Assembly: GCA_018398575.1 (NCBI GenBank)
Contig: JAGTXZ010000011.1
Span: 1,488,001-1,552,000 of the forward strand
DNA: 64,000 nucleotides
Origin: Ampelomyces quisqualis
Lineage: Eukaryota > Ascomycota > Dothideomycetes > Pleosporales > Phaeosphaeriaceae
Reading direction: 5' to 3'
Shown piece after piece: positions 1-13,400 of this stretch. How positions within the stretch are numbered: position 1 is the stretch's first letter; every line of letters starts with the position of its first letter. Under the pieces are notes generated by a model that was not told the origin of the DNA, made no database searches, and was given only the letters and a program-made list of their open reading frames with translations. The translations under genes were made by a program, and so were the position numbers.

Positions 1-3000
1 GTAGACATGTCTTTCTGTTAGTAGTTATGTAGTAGTAAAGTATTCTAAGTTCTTATAGTCTGTAAGCATAGTAAAATGCTTTACTTTCTAAAGTTTAGTT
101 CTCTACTACTCTAAGCACTTAACTATAGCTAATAGCTTCTTATTATAGATAGTGTAGTTAGCTTCTGCAGCTATATTCTTTACTAAGTAGTAAGCTATAG
201 CCTAGAGGTGTCTGTCTCTACTATATTAAGATAGCACTTCTCTAGTTAACTATTCTAAGGCGTTGTATTTTACTACTATCTCTAGCTCTATATTAAAGTT
301 TACTAGAGATAGTTCTGCTATAAAAGCTTTCTTTAGCTTATTAAAGGACATCTGTTGTTTAGGGCTCTAGTAAAAGGCTGCGCCTTTCCTAGTTAGCCTA
401 GTTAGTAAGGTAGCTAGCTCTAAGAAGTCTTTTATAAACTGTTAGTAGAAGTTAGCAAAGCAAACAAAACTCTAGACTTCTTTAACTATCTTAGGAGGCT
501 TCTAAAAACGTATAGTAGCTACTTTCTTAAGGTCTATGCTTATTTCTTTTTTAGCCTTAATAATAAATCTAAAGTATTTAGTCTTTTTTATACTAAACTT
601 ACTTTTCTCTATATTAAGGTGCAACTCTACTGCCCTAAGTTTCTAGATTACTAGCTTTACTGTTTTCTTGTAGTCTACCTTAAACCTACTTGTGTATATT
701 AACACGTTGTCTATATAGGCTAAACAGAAATTATCTAAGTGTTTTCTTAGTGTCTAATTAATATATCTCTAGAACGTGCTTAAAGCGTTTGTAAGTCTAA
801 AGAGCGTTACAAGCTACTTATAGAGGCTAAAGCGCGTTTAAAAGGCTGTCTTTTATTTATCTTCTTTAGCAATTCTAATCTTATAAAAAGCTTAGATAAC
901 ATCTACTTTAGTAAACTATTTAGCTTTAGTAATCTAGGCTAAGGTCTCTTAGATAAGTAGAAGCAGGTATTAGTCTTTTCTTGTAATTGCGTTAAGAGCC
1001 TAGTAGTTTACACAGAACTATAGGCTCCTTTCTAGCTTCTTTACAAATAGGACTAGTATAGAGGCGCTTAACTAGCTTACTTGTATAAAGCTATAGTCTA
1101 AGTAAGAAGTAAGCTCTTTTTAGAGCACAAAGAGTTTTTCTCTTAACATGCTATATAGTAGGCCCTATAGCACCTCTGCAGTCTTTCTATCTTTTTCTAC
1201 TAGCTTAATAAAATAATTAATAGTAGGTCCTCTTACTTAGGGGAGTTAGTCTACTTTCTTGCGTAAAAAGGTTTTGTATTTCTCTTTTAGGTAATCTAAA
1301 AGTACTAACCTAGGGTCTACTTAGAGCTTAGTTTTTAGAGCCTTTTAGATGTCTACTATTAACGTAGCGTAAAGGTAAATAGATTTGTTCTTCTAGCTCT
1401 ATTATAGCTAGGCTAAGTACGCAGCTACTATAATACTCTATAGTAAGAAAAGTTTTTTTCTCTCTTAGCTTCTAACTTGCGTCTAAGTAGAGTATATATA
1501 TATTAATTTCTTTACTAGTACAATAGTAATATTATGCTAGTTTATTTATAGTTAACTTAGAACTAAGTTATATTCTTTGTCTTTGTCTAGTTTATAGGCC
1601 TATAGTGTCTTCTTATGCCTATTAATGTTAATCTTTATCTAAGCAGCTGTCCCTATCTAAGACTAGGCTCTAGCAATTCTAATAATTTCTCTTAAGGCTA
1701 TTAACTTACACTCTAACTTATTCTTGCAAATAAACTTAGTTAAGGTTATAGCGTAAGTAAGATACCTAGTATTAATTATTGTAAAAGCAACTATTGTTTT
1801 ATTAACAATAGTGTATATAGTAATAAGTTCTATATTTAGCTATTTTCTTTAGAATTGTTAAAATCTCTTATTCTCTTTTAGTGTTATGTTACTATACTCT
1901 TGTCTGCGCCTTTAGACAAGAATTACTTATTTTCTAAGCTTAGAGTGTCTTCTAACGCATTCTCTTCTTTTTTGCCCTATACCTTAGCTGCTGCAGCTTT
2001 AGTAAGTTTTAAAAGTAGAAATAGTTTACATCTGCTAGCGTAGTGTCCTAACTTACTACAGCAGAGGTATAAGTTGTTTTGTTTCTAGTAGAACTGCTCT
2101 TCTGCAGTAGCCTACTTAGCTTTCTTCTCTTTAGAAGATTTTCTCTTAGTGTTCTTAGAATGTCCTCTTGTAAGTTTCTAATCTATAAGTTTCTTAACAT
2201 TTTGTCTTTTAGCGTGCTTACTACTAAGTTTTGCCCTGTACAAGTTTTTCTTAATAATTACTACTCTGTTTATAAGGTTATAGATTCTCTATTTAGGTTT
2301 AGTCTCTACAAAGATTATTCTATCTTATAGGTCTAGCTAGATAGCGCTTAAGTACCTTGTTTTTAGGTTTGCTTTGTTATCTTTCTTACCTGCATTATAG
2401 GCTAGCCTTATAAACTTTATATTACAGCTCTAGAGAGAAGACTTATTCTATTAGATTATTTAGAGTTTTCTTTATAATCTTTTGTTATGTAGCTTGTTGC
2501 TAAATTAGTTGTTTAAGAAGTCCTAAAGTTCTTCTGCAAAGCTCTAGAGGTTCTAGGTTACCTAAGATAAGGCTACACTAGCTACTAACCTCTTAAGGCA
2601 GTTAAAGATATAGCCTGCTTAAGAGCCTAGTTTTGCGCTATTATGTTCTAGTTTGTACTTTATTTAAGCCTTAAAGATGCAGTAATCCTTTTAATTTCTT
2701 CTATACGCTTCTAAGTTAAAGACTTTGTAAGTCTTTAGGGCAAGAGAAAGCTTTCTAAGGGGGTCTATATAAAGCTAGAAGTTTCTAGAGTTACTTAGGC
2801 TGTAAGCCTTGCAACTTGTTCCTGCAGATTTCTTACTAGCAATACTAAGTCTAGATCTGCGCTTATAAGAGACTTTTCTTTTCTATTGTTAGAGGGTCTA
2901 GCTACTAAAAAGTTATATACTTCCTGCTAGGTAGGCGTTCTCTTAAGGCTATTTAACAGCAATTATTTCTTAATCTGTTATTCCTCTAGGTCTAGGAAGT

Positions 3001-3430
3001 TATTAATAATTATCTAATTAAACTTGTCCTTAATAACTAACTTAGGGACGCTGTTACGTCTTATCTAGATAGTATGTACTATTATGTCTTGTACTGTTAT
3101 AGAGACAGTTACTTGTTCTATGCCAAAGGTTACTAATAGCTCTTTAGCCTAGTTAGGTTTAACAAATTTAATTGTAAGGGGTAGACTCTAAGATTAGATG
3201 CTAGGAAATAAAGACGTAAATTTGTAACCTATCCTAATTGCTACCTAGAAGGTTTTTATAGTCCTAAGGTAGTCTAGACTAGAGGGTTTAGGCGCTCTAG
3301 TCTAGAATCGTTTTTAGTGTTCTAGCCCAGAGGATTTTTAGCGTTCTAGTTCAGAACCTTTTTGGTGTTCTAGTTTAGTAAGCCAAGGTTTTTCTGTAAC
3401 TAAGAACTAACTAGGTAGCAGCCTGTTACA
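1..3430 (-). mobile_element. Gypsy-A copy 1: 5' part of RIP-mutated chromovirus, cut by window edge
   Basis: This is the gag-to-RT end of a Ty3/gypsy retrotransposon read on the minus strand; the rest lies left of the window. Position 1 aligns with 10645 in copy 2 and 38240 in copy 3, and the distance to the 5' LTR is nearly equal in all three (3172-3175 bp). Minus-strand translation shows a Gag zinc knuckle near 2036-2080 (C-x2-C-x4-H-x4-C with the first Cys changed to Tyr) and the RT active site near 700-720, reading YIDN where YIDD is expected. Stops are nearly all TAG/TAA, typical of RIP. No function is expected. The base after the LTR starts GTAAT, which may be the target duplication, but its partner is outside the window. 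Confidence 0.88.
3173..3430 (-). repeat. LTR of Gypsy-A copy 1 (258 bp)
   Basis: It starts TGTAAGG and ends GTTACA, so it has the TG..CA ends of an LTR, and it aligns throughout with the four other Gypsy-A LTRs. It is the longest of the five and less AT-shifted, keeping CCC and CCA words. It contains about three copies of a 24-bp unit with the core TTCTAG-N-CTAGAA. Confidence 0.85.
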
Positions 3431-4640
3431 GTAATACTCTAAAGCAAGGCTGCCTAACAAATTTTCAAGTTAACTCTAGTAGGTATCTTAGCAGCAGCGC
3501 TATACAATCTAGAGAGCTAGCTGCTATTGCAAAGGCTAAATCCTTAGACTAATTAGCTAAATACTAGCTTAAGAAGAAGGTTAAGAAAGGTAATAGGTAC
3601 ACAGTGTTATCTTTAAGGTAACAAGTTAAGAAACTTAAGCATAAGCTTAAGGCCTAGGTAGTAAAGCGTTTTAATAGTAAGCAGTCTAGTAAGTTATTAC
3701 ACCTTTTTATTACGTTAGTTTTACTTATATACAAAGCTAAGTAGTTAACAGCCTCTATTACTTAAGTTAATTAAAAATAGAAGGCTATCTAAATTAAAAT
3801 TAATATGCGCGCCTATAACGTTGTTATAAAGGAGTTCTCTTTTGCAATTTTAGACTTAAAGCAAAAAAAATTGTTAGCTTAAGCTTACACCTGCGTTTTT
3901 GGGCCTAGTAGAGCTGTAGAGAAGATACTCTAAAAGAAGTATACTTGTAGGCTACATCTTCTTAAGAGAAATAGCTTTAAAATACTACAGGCTAAGGCTA
4001 AATAGCTAAAATTTTGCGATAAGCTAACGCCTAACAAGTTAGCTCTAGTTACTAATTAGAATTAGTAGGAAGTTTATTACGTTATTTTATTATATACTTA
4101 TTCTAACTAGTCTGCTAAGAGGTGTAAGCCTACACCTCTCTCTAAGTTTAATTAGCCTCTAGAGCTCTATAGTAATAGGCTATACGTTAAGAGACGCAAT
4201 AATACTAAATGTAAGGAAGAGGTTAACAATTCTAGTAAAAAGCTAGAGGTATACTATAAGACACTGCCTAATAAATATAAAGATAAGGAGGATAAGGATT
4301 AGAGCAACAGCACTTAGAAGAAGTTCTCTAATAGTACTTAAAAGAGCTTTTTAGACACTAAGTAACATGTATAATTAAAGTTACTGTATAATATTGCCTA
4401 ATATAGTTAAGACTAGAAAATTTTGCTACTACTGTAAAACCTAATTTCTTAATTTGTAAAAGTTTAGCCCTACTATCTGCCCCCTAACTAGAGGAATAAC
4501 GCCTCTAGTAGAACAACTACTTCTCTTACTTAAAGTAACACTACACTATAGTATTACTATTCTATTATTACTGCAATTTACTACTCCTTTTTTACAAGAC
4601 ATTAACACTTAGTTATTACACTTTTTTATTACACAAATAG
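3431..4640 (+). pseudogene. Unrecognised RIP-degraded coding remnant
   Basis: Between LTR A and the hAT remnant there is a plus-strand frame (about 3480-4380) with stops almost only at TAA/TAG. The readable part is rich in Lys and Arg early on, and its last third becomes charged and Asn/Asp/Glu/Lys rich, as an acidic tail would look after G-to-A change. I do not recognise a family. It could be the 5' part of the hAT element or of whatever Gypsy-A copy 1 inserted into. From 4380 to 4640 I see nothing definite. Confidence 0.35.
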
Positions 4641-5957
4641 ACCTAAGCGACCCTCCCTTACTTCTAGACAACCTATACCTTAATCTGCCTAAAATACTCT
4701 ATAATCTTTTACTTAACGCCTTCTAAATCCTTAAGTCTAGAATTAAGAGAATAGTCTCTGTCCTTAGGCAGCTAATTTAAGACTATGTAACTATATGTGC
4801 TGCATAAGATGCCTGGTAGCAGAACACGTTATAGGCCTAAGACCTTAATAATTCTAATTTACAATAGGATAGAGCCAAACGTTCTGTAATAATATAGACT
4901 TAATTTAGAAAAAAAGCCTATATTAACAGCAGCAAACTATACGTATAGTGCCTAAACTATAGGCACGTACTTTAATACCTAACTAACAAGTATATAGAGA
5001 CAAAACACCTTAGTAACTACTTTTAGTTTAATAGTTATAGAGATGTTATAGAATCTATCTATATAAGACAGCTTCTTCTACTTGTTACACTATTACGTCT
5101 ATAACCTCTGCAACTGTTTACTATACAGTAATTTAAACTAGAAATTATACACATACTTCTTAATAAGAACTAGTTCTTTTAAACATTAGAGTAACCTTTA
5201 TTTTACTACTTTGTAGAGTTTCTCTAGCCTAGCACTACTATACCTAGCTGTTACAAGTTTACTCTTATACTCTAGAAACAATATAAGCAGGTAACTAAAA
5301 ATCTTCTTTCTAATCTTAGTAAGTTAACAAAAATCTTAATTGCCTTTAACGCCTAGTCTACTACTAACTACTTAAGCTTTTTAGCTATTAAAGCCTATTA
5401 TATTAACAAAAGCTAGCAGATAAGAAAGGTTCTATTAGATTTTGTACCTTTGCGTAGGCAGCACACTAGGGTTTCTATAGCAACTAATCTTATGCAGGTA
5501 CTTAAAAACACAAAAATATTAAAACAATTACTAGTAGTTACCTGTAAGAACGCTTTAAACAATAGGACTCTTAGCAAAAGCCTAGAAAGCAATCTTGCTA
5601 ATAAGAGGGTTTCTTAGAACGCAAAGAAAAACACTATACTATACCTTGCTAATATTATTAACCTAGTAGTACAGGATATTAAAGCCTACTTAAGGTTAAC
5701 AGCCTTACCTAAGATTAAAGAGGCTTAGCAGCTGCAACGCTATTACGTTTACTAGATTAATAATAGTATATTAGTGCCAAACTTATTACAAAAGGTATGT
5801 TACACTCTTTATTACAATTCTTTATTACGCACTAAGCTCTCTTTAGATCTAGGCAATTTGTATTGCTATTAATTTGTCTCTTTAACGTTTTAAACAATTC
5901 CTAAAGGTACAATCTAATATACTGCCAAAAAATTAACTCTATATAATCTAAGATGTT
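4640..5957 (+). pseudogene. hAT transposase, N-terminal half (RIP-degraded, split by Gypsy-A copy 2)
   Basis: Plus-strand translation shows a BED-like zinc finger near 4930-5030 (Cys, later RHV and KHLSN). The hAT catalytic region follows from about 5340, where FNA-stop-STTN stands for the expected F-D-A-W-S motif and is followed by LSFLAIKAYYIN. Next come VLLDFVPLRRQHT near 5430 and IINLVVQDI near 5660. Stops are TAG/TAA only. A GTATGT at about 5797 may be an intron donor. The last codons before Gypsy-A (gat gtt aag ac) join in frame across the insertion to the second half at 14066. Known family: hAT DNA transposases (BED finger, RNase-H-like core, hATC dimerisation tail). Inactive. Confidence 0.85.
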
Positions 5958-5962
5958 AAGAC

Positions 5963-6203
5963 TGTAAGAGGCAGACTCTAAGAGTAGATGCTAGGAAATA
6001 AAGACTTAAATTTGTGTCCTATCCTAATTGCTACCTAAAGAGTTTTTATAGTCCAGAGGATTTTAGTGTTCTAAGCCAGAACGTTTTTAGTGTTCTAGTC
6101 TAGAACGTTTCTAGTATTCTAGTCTAGAACGTTTTTAGTGTTCCAGTTTAGAAGGCTAAGGTTTTTCTGTAACTAAGAACTAACTAGGCAGCAGCCTATT
6201 ATA
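5963..6203 (-). repeat. 3' LTR of Gypsy-A copy 2
   Basis: It is 241 bp, starts TGTAAGAG and ends CTATTATA, where the ancestral TTACA end has become TTATA by a C-to-T change. It pairs with 13820-14060 and has three 24-bp internal units. Confidence 0.9.
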
Positions 6204-6299
6204 TAATTCCTTTGCTCTAGCGCTAGTTGCGCTTAGACCTGCGCAACTATTAAAATAAAAATTACTCTACTTAGATCTATTATTCTGCACTCTTATTTC

Positions 6300-7090
6300 T
6301 CTTTTTAGGTAGCACTATATATTGCACTAGCCTTACCTTCTGTATACTTGCTTACGCGTTACTCTTCTTATTAGCCTATATATCTCTCTTGCCTATACTG
6401 TTATCTGCAAAGATACTAAGCCTACGTACTTCTTACAGTTCTCTAGCCAAGTGTTATACTACTAACTTCTCTATTGTAAGTTTTACATCTAAGGCGCTAA
6501 GCTAGGTTTAGGTATATTACTAACTAGTAATAGAATAGACTAGACATTATTATTAAAGCTAAGCTTAACCTACTATATTATTTAGGCTGCGCTATTACTT
6601 AGCTTAAGAGTAACAAGTCTAAGTGTAAGATTACTTATAGTAAGAGCACTTACTCTTAGTGTAAGAACGCTTATACTGCGTATAGGCCTGTAAGTTAACT
6701 ACTATATTCTCTTACTTTCTTAGTTAATTCTAATAGCTTCTTAGAATAATAATTACTTTAAGATTATAGTTATCTTGCTTTGTAACGCGCTTGCCTGTAA
6801 TCCTAAGGTTAAGCAGCTGTTAACGTAGTATACAATTACTAGTCTTTAGTCTAACTTTGTTAATAAGCTTTAGGCTGCTTAGGCAAAGTCTTGTAGTAGC
6901 AACAAGTCTAGCTACTAAAGTCTAACGTGTAAAGTTAACAAGGTTAATATTCTAGTAGACATCTACTAGCTTTTCTAGCAGCTTCTTGTTAAGCAAAACA
7001 CTATTATTTATAAGCTTAATAATATTAGCGCTAGCGTACAGTAGCTCTACACTAATGTAAGTTATTTCTAATTTGTTTTTCTTCTGCTAG
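6300..7090 (+). pseudogene. Possible antisense accessory ORF of Gypsy-A (copy 2)
   Basis: Downstream of the chromodomain and opposite to gag-pol, a plus-strand frame (phase of position 6621) can be read with interruptions that are nearly all TAG/TAA at likely Gln codons. At 6651-6692 it holds a Cys-rich motif: Cys(now Tyr)-S-stop-C-K-N-A-Y-T-A-Y-R-P-V. Undoing G-to-A changes on paper gives C-x2-C-x6-C-x-P-V, the spacing of the first half of a fungal Zn2Cys6 finger. The same frame is visible in copy 3. Coding is inference, because a RIP-mutated region offers many pseudo-frames. Confidence 0.35.
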
Positions 7091-9959
7091 GGTTTGTTTC
7101 CTTGCAGCGTTTCTATGTATTCTACTAATATTTAATTAGGCTAAAGAGCATAACATGTAGATTTCTAGCGTAAGCTTCTAGGTTTCTTATATTAGCAACG
7201 CCCTTTGCACTACTAACAGGCTGTTCTATTACCTTAATATAATAGAGTCTAATATCTACAAGAAGCCTACGTATAACGCAAAAGTGTAGGGTAAGACTAA
7301 TTATTTAGTAATAGTAACTATTACGCTCTCTAACAGTAGAGAGGTAGGCTCTAGTGTATAGTGTTCTTGCTGTAGTTTCTGTGTAGCGCTTGTAGGCAAT
7401 TTCTATAGTAATAGACTTTTTTTTTATAGTTTTTACCTTTGTTTTATTACTAAGCCTAGACTCTATAAAACTAGTCTTGTATTCTTTAATACTACTTATA
7501 TATTAGAATAGATGTTGCGCTCTACGTCTTAGGCTTATAGGTTATTATAGCTTTACTTCTATTGCAGACGTTGTTATTTTTACTAGTTCTTATAGTCTTG
7601 CGCAGTCTAAGTATTAGAATCCTATACCTCTTCTTTAGGTTTTTCTAGGCCCTTTAGAGATTTATACTACGCTGTGTCTTAACTAACTATTGCCTAGCTT
7701 AAGTAGCTAGATCTCTAGAGTTAATCTAGGCTCTTTCTCTTGCATTCTTTAGCTATTAATCTGTTAACGCTAAGCTTCTAGACTCTTCTCTTTTTCTTTC
7801 TAGGTTATTCTAGGTACTTAGTAGGATTGTTGTATTAGTTCTTGTATTTAGCATTTAGGTCCTTTATATCTAGAGCTTAGAGACTATTAACTACTAGTTA
7901 TATTCTAGCTGTTAACTAGTTAGAGTAGTTGCAGGTTAACTAATAGAATAGATGTAGGTATCTTCTTCTCTCTCTGCCTTCTACTAGTACTCTTAGTCCT
8001 AGGCTCTGTCTATTACAGTATTCTTGCATTCCCTCTATTAGTTATTTTCTAGCGTTAAGTATTATTCTTAAACGCAACTAAGTGCGCTACTGTATTATTT
8101 CTTATACCTTAGGTTCTCTTTGTGCTTGTCTTAAGTTTACTCTTTTTTCTACTAATCTCTTCTATGTATAACGCTGCTATCTGTTTCTATACTTGTTATG
8201 CGTGCTTGTAATTTCTTTTCTCCTTTCTTTCTCTGCTAATATGCTTTATTTAGTAGTTAAAAAGAGCAGGCGCTTTACTAACAACCTATCTAAGTCTTAT
8301 TTTATTCTAGTTTTGTCTAGCTACTTAGTAAGAGCTATAGTATTAGTAATATTTGCCTATAGTTTCTATATTAGTTCTGTATATCCTACTTATTTTACTA
8401 AGTACTGCAGCTATATGCTTTGCTCTTTCTTTTTCTACTATTCTGCAAGAATATAGTTAATAAGAAACTTATTGTTAGTTACGTTTTTATTCTGTATTAT
8501 TACTTCTAGTTACTAGTTATTAGACTCTTAGTGTAGAAGTAGATTACCTGTATTAAGCCAGAGGCAGTTAATATAGAATTTTAGGTACACCTTAGAGAGC
8601 ACGCTTAGTTCTATAACGTGTAGAGAGATAATCTTTATAACTGTATATTTCTTATTTTTCTAATCTATCTTCTTTAAAGGTCTTTTGTTAGATATAGAGC
8701 AACTATACTAGAGCTATACTTTGTCTTCTATATAGAGTTTTAGCGCTTTTTGTCTGTAATAATTAGCCTAGTGTTTTAATTCTTATTATACTTCTACTAT
8801 CTTTGCTTATATATAGTCTATTATTTCTTTTATATTAGTTACTATTGCTTTAGTAGTAGCTTTTTTATTACTGCTAGACTAGTGCTACTTCTTTGTAGTC
8901 TATTCTAAGTCTAACTAAATAGAGTCTGTGTTGTACCTATACTAGAGAAAGAATAGGCTAACGCCTGTAGATGCTGCATTTTGTCTAGCTATTGTAATTT
9001 ATGCTAGTAAGTATAGAGCAGCCTAGTTTAACTAGTTCTAGTTTATAAAAGCTCTTAAGTAAGCTTTTACTATGCTATTTATTTGCTCTGTAGCACTATC
9101 TGTCTAAGAGTAGTATGCTATTAAGACTCTTTTTTGTATTCTAAGCTTATTGCAAAGTAATAACTAGAATTTACTTATAAATTATAACTTTCTGTTAGAC
9201 ACTATAGCGTCTAAGAGCTAGTAGCACGTAACTACCTGTTTAATAAATGCCTTAACTATAGTAAAGACTTCTAGGTCTAGAATAGGCACAAGCACTGCCT
9301 TTTTACTTAGCTAGTTAGTAACTACTATAAAGTATAATATTCTATAGCTTAGTAGAAAGCCTATAATAAAGTCTACTAACAATTCCTTCTATATTTAGAC
9401 TAGGAGCAGAAGTAGGCGTAGTAGTTCTTATTTAAGTTCTCTCTAGAGCTTTATTCTACTATACACTGCGCAGTTCTAGACAAACTACTAAATGCTTAAA
9501 GATATTTTAGGCTAAAAGTAGTCTTTTACTAATATTGCGTATATATTTTCCTTACCTAGGTTCCTAGTAATTAGAGAGTTATATGCTTCTAAGATAATAT
9601 ACGTTTATAAGTTTATGCATTCTAGCACCTATTTGCGCTTCTTATAAAGTAGGCGTCCTAAGTTATCTAAGCTATACTCTACTAGAGAAACTTTTAAGCT
9701 TAGATGCTAAGAGAATTTTTGCTATCCTGTTCTAACAGTGTTAACTACTAATTAGTAGGCTTTATTTGTATAAATAGCCTATTCTTATAATTTCTTAATA
9801 GTAGGCTCTATTAGTCCTTTAAAGTGTTTGTTTGTGTAAGAACTTTGCCTAGGTATAGTCTTGCATAGTACTACAGTTTCTTTAGTAGCATCTAGAGTGT
9901 CTTTTGCTAAAAATAGCTTCTTAGCACCTTAGTTATAAGTAACGTTCTCTTCTCTTAAC

Positions 9960-10455
9960 GCAGCGTCTTTGTCTGCAAGCACATTTTAAAGCGCTCTTTT
10001 TCTAACTATAAAGTAATTCTTAGTATTCTAGCTTTAAGTAACGTCTCTTTCTCTTAACGCAGTGTCTTTGTCTGTAAGCCTATTTTAGAGCTACTCTGTT
10101 TCTTCCTCCCTCTATTATAGTGTATCTTTCTACTAAGCTATAAAAGAAGTAGTTAATACAGCATCTTTATCTATAAGCACGTTTTAGAGCTACTCTATTT
10201 CTTCCTTTCTCTATTATAGTATATTCTTCTGCTAAGCTGCAAGAGAAGTAGTTAACGTAGCATCTTTATCTATAAGTACGTTTTAGAGCTACTCTATTTC
10301 TTCTTTTTTTTATTATAGTGTATCTTTTTACTAAGCTGTAAGAAAAGTAGTTAATGTAGTATCTTTGTCTGCAAGCACGTTTTAGAGCTATTTTGTTTCT
10401 CTCTTCTTCTATTATAGCAAATCCTCTTACTAAGCTATAAAGAAAGTAGTAAGTA
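9960..10455 (-). repeat. Five 99-bp in-frame repeats in Gypsy-A pol (copy 2)
   Basis: The word around TCTTTGTCT recurs at 9965, 10064, 10163, 10262 and 10361, exactly 99 bp apart, and a TTTTAGAGC word at about 10082, 10182, 10281 and 10380. On the coding (minus) strand each unit is 33 codons, in frame, and reads roughly as a Lys/Glu/Gln/Trp-rich segment ending NVLADKDT. It lies between RT/RNase H and integrase. Confidence 0.85.
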
Positions 10456-13400
10456 CTAAGTCTTTTTTGTCTTTAGTTTCTAAAGTAAAAGTAAATAATT
10501 AAAAGGTCTAAGACTATACCTGCGCGTCTGCTCTTTCTTAGAGAAGATCTTAGTTTTTTCTAGAAAAAGTATCTACTCTGCTATTAACATTTCTTAAGTA
10601 GTATTAGAGAATCTAACATTAAACGTGCTAAAGAACTCTGCCTAGTAGACATGTCTTTCTGTTAGTAGTTGTGTAGTAGCAAAGTATTCTAGGTTCTTAT
10701 AGTTTATAAGTATAGTAAAATGCTTTACTTTCTAAAGTTTAGTTTTTTACTACTTTAGGCACTTAACTATAGCTAACAGCTCTTTGTTATAGATAGTATA
10801 GTTAGCTTTTACAGCTATGTTCTTTACTAAGTAGTAAGCTATAGCCTAGAAGCGTCTATTTCTACTATATTAAGACAGCACTTTTCTAGTTAACTATTCT
10901 AAGGCATTATATTCTACTACTATCTCTAGCTCTATATTAAAGTTTGCTAGAGATAGTTCTGCTATAAAAGCTTCTTTTAGCTTATTAAAGGACATCTGTT
11001 GTTTAGAGCCCTAGTAAAAGGCTACGCCTTTTCTAGTTAGCCTAGTTAGTACAGTAGCTAGCTCTAAGAAGTCTTTTATAAACTGTTAGTAGAAGTTAGC
11101 AAAGCTAACAAAACTCTAGAATCCTTTAACTGTCTTAGGGGGCTCCTAAAAACGTATAGTAGCTACTTTCTTAAGGTCTATACTTATTTCTTTTTTAGCC
11201 TGAATAATAAATCTAAAGTATTTAGTCTTCTTTATACTAAACTTACTTTTCTCTATATTAAGGTGTAACTCTACTGTTCTAAGTTTCTAGATTACTAGCT
11301 TTACCTTTTTCTTGTAGTCTGCCTTAAACCTACTTGTGTTTATTAATATATTGTTTATATAGGCTAAACAGAAATTATCTAAGTATTCTCTTAGTGTCTA
11401 ATTAATATATCTCTAGAACGTACTTAGAGCGTTTACAAGTCTAAAGAGTGTTATAAGCTACTTATAGAGGCTAAAGCGCGTCTAGAAGGCTATCTTCTAT
11501 TTATCTTCTTTAGTAATCCTAATCTTGTAGAATACTTAGATAATATCTACTTTAGTAAACTATTTAGCTTTAGCAATCTAGGCTAAGGTTTCTTAGATAA
11601 GTAAGAGTAGGTATCTATCTTTTCTTGTAATTACGTTAAGAGCCTAGTAGTCTACACAAAACTGCAGGCCTTCTTCTAGCTTCTTTATAAATAAGACTAG
11701 TGCAGAAGCGCTTAACTAGCTTACCTGTATAAAGCTATAGTCTAGGTAAGAAGTAAGCTCTTTTTAGAGCATAAAGAGTTCTTTTCTTAACATGCTGTAT
11801 AGTAGGCTCTATAGCACCTCTGCAGTCTTTCTATCTTTTTCTACTAGCTTAATAGAATAATTAATAGTAAGTTCTCTTACTAGAAGAAGTTAGTCTACTT
11901 TCTTGCGTAGGAAGATTTTATATTTCTCTTTTAGGTAATCTAAGAGTACTAACCTAGAGTCTACTTAGAGCTTAGTTTTTAGAGCCTTTTAGATATCTAC
12001 TATTAACGCAGCGTAAAGGCAGATAGATTTGTCTTTCTAGCCTTATTGTAGCTAGGCTAAGTACGCAGCTACTATAATATTCTATAGTAAGAAAAGTTTT
12101 ATTCTCTTCTAGCTTCTAACTTGCGTCTAAGTAGAGTAGATATATATTAATATCTTTACTAGTGCAACAGTAATATTATGTTAGTTTATTTATAGTTAAC
12201 CTAAAACTAGGTTATATTCTTTGTCTCTGTCTAGTTTATAGGCCTATAGTATCTCCTTGTGCCTATTAATATTAATTCTTATCTAGACAGCTGTCTTTAT
12301 CTAAGACTAGGCTCTAGCAATCTTAATAATTTCTCTTAGAGCTATTAACTTACGTTCTAACTTATTCTTGCAGATAAACTTAGTTAAAGTTATAGCGTAA
12401 GTAAGACACTTAGTGTTAATTATTATAGAAGTAACTGTTATTTATTATCAATAGTAGTGTATACAGTAATAGGTTCTTTATCTAGCTATTTCTTCTAGAC
12501 TTGTTAAAATCTCTTATTGTCTTTTAGTGTTATGTTACTATACTTTTGTCTACGCCTTTAGACAGAAGTTACTTATTTTCTAAGCTTAGAGTATTTTCTA
12601 ACATGTTCTTTTCTTCCTTGCCCTGCGCCTTAGCTGCTGCAGCTCTAGCAGGTTTTAAAGGTAAAGACAATTTGCATTTACTAGCGTAGTGTCTTAACTT
12701 ACTATAGCAGAAGCATAAGTTATTTTGTCTCTAGTAGAACTACTCTTCTATAGTAGCCTACTTAGCTTTCTTTCTTTTAAAGGATTTTCTTTTAGTCTTC
12801 CTAGAATGTCCTCTTGTAGGTTCCTAATCTATAGGTTTTCTAACATTCTGTCTTTTAGTGTACTTACTACTTAGTTTTGCCCTATATAAGTTTTCCTTAA
12901 TAATTACTACTCTGTCTATAAGGTTGTAGATTTCCTATTTAGGTTTAGTCTCTACAGAGATTATTCTATCTTGTAGGTCTAGCTAGATAGCGCTTAGGTA
13001 CTTTATTTTTAGGTTTACTTTGTTATCTTCTTTGCTTGCGTTATAGGCTAGCCTTATAAACTCTGTATTAAAACTCTAGAGAAAAGACTTATTTTGTTAG
13101 ATTATTTAGAGTTTCCTTTATAATCTTTTGTTATGTAGCTTGTTACTAAATTAGCTATCTAGAAAGTCCTAAAGTTCCTCTGCAGAGCCCTAGAAGTTCT
13201 AGGTTACCTAAGATAAGGCTATACTAGCTGCTAACCCCTTAAGGCAGTTAAAGATATAGCCTACTTAAAAGCCTAGTCCTGTACTATTATGTTCTAGTTT
13301 ATACTTTATTTAGGCCTTAAAGATACAGTAATCTTTTTAATCTCTTCTATACGCTTCTAAGTTAGAGACTTTATAAGTCTTTTAGGGCAAGAGAAAGCTT

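Noticed and set aside
2079..2330. 83-codon plus-strand frame, with a homologue at 40,318-40,569
   Set aside because: Both lie antisense to the Gypsy-A gag region; RIP stops on the coding strand become Leu codons here, which keeps the shadow frame open.
8193..8456. 87-codon hydrophobic plus-strand frame resembling a membrane protein
   Set aside because: It is the complement of the Gypsy-A chromodomain remnant on the minus strand; the Leu/Ser/Tyr bias is a RIP artefact.
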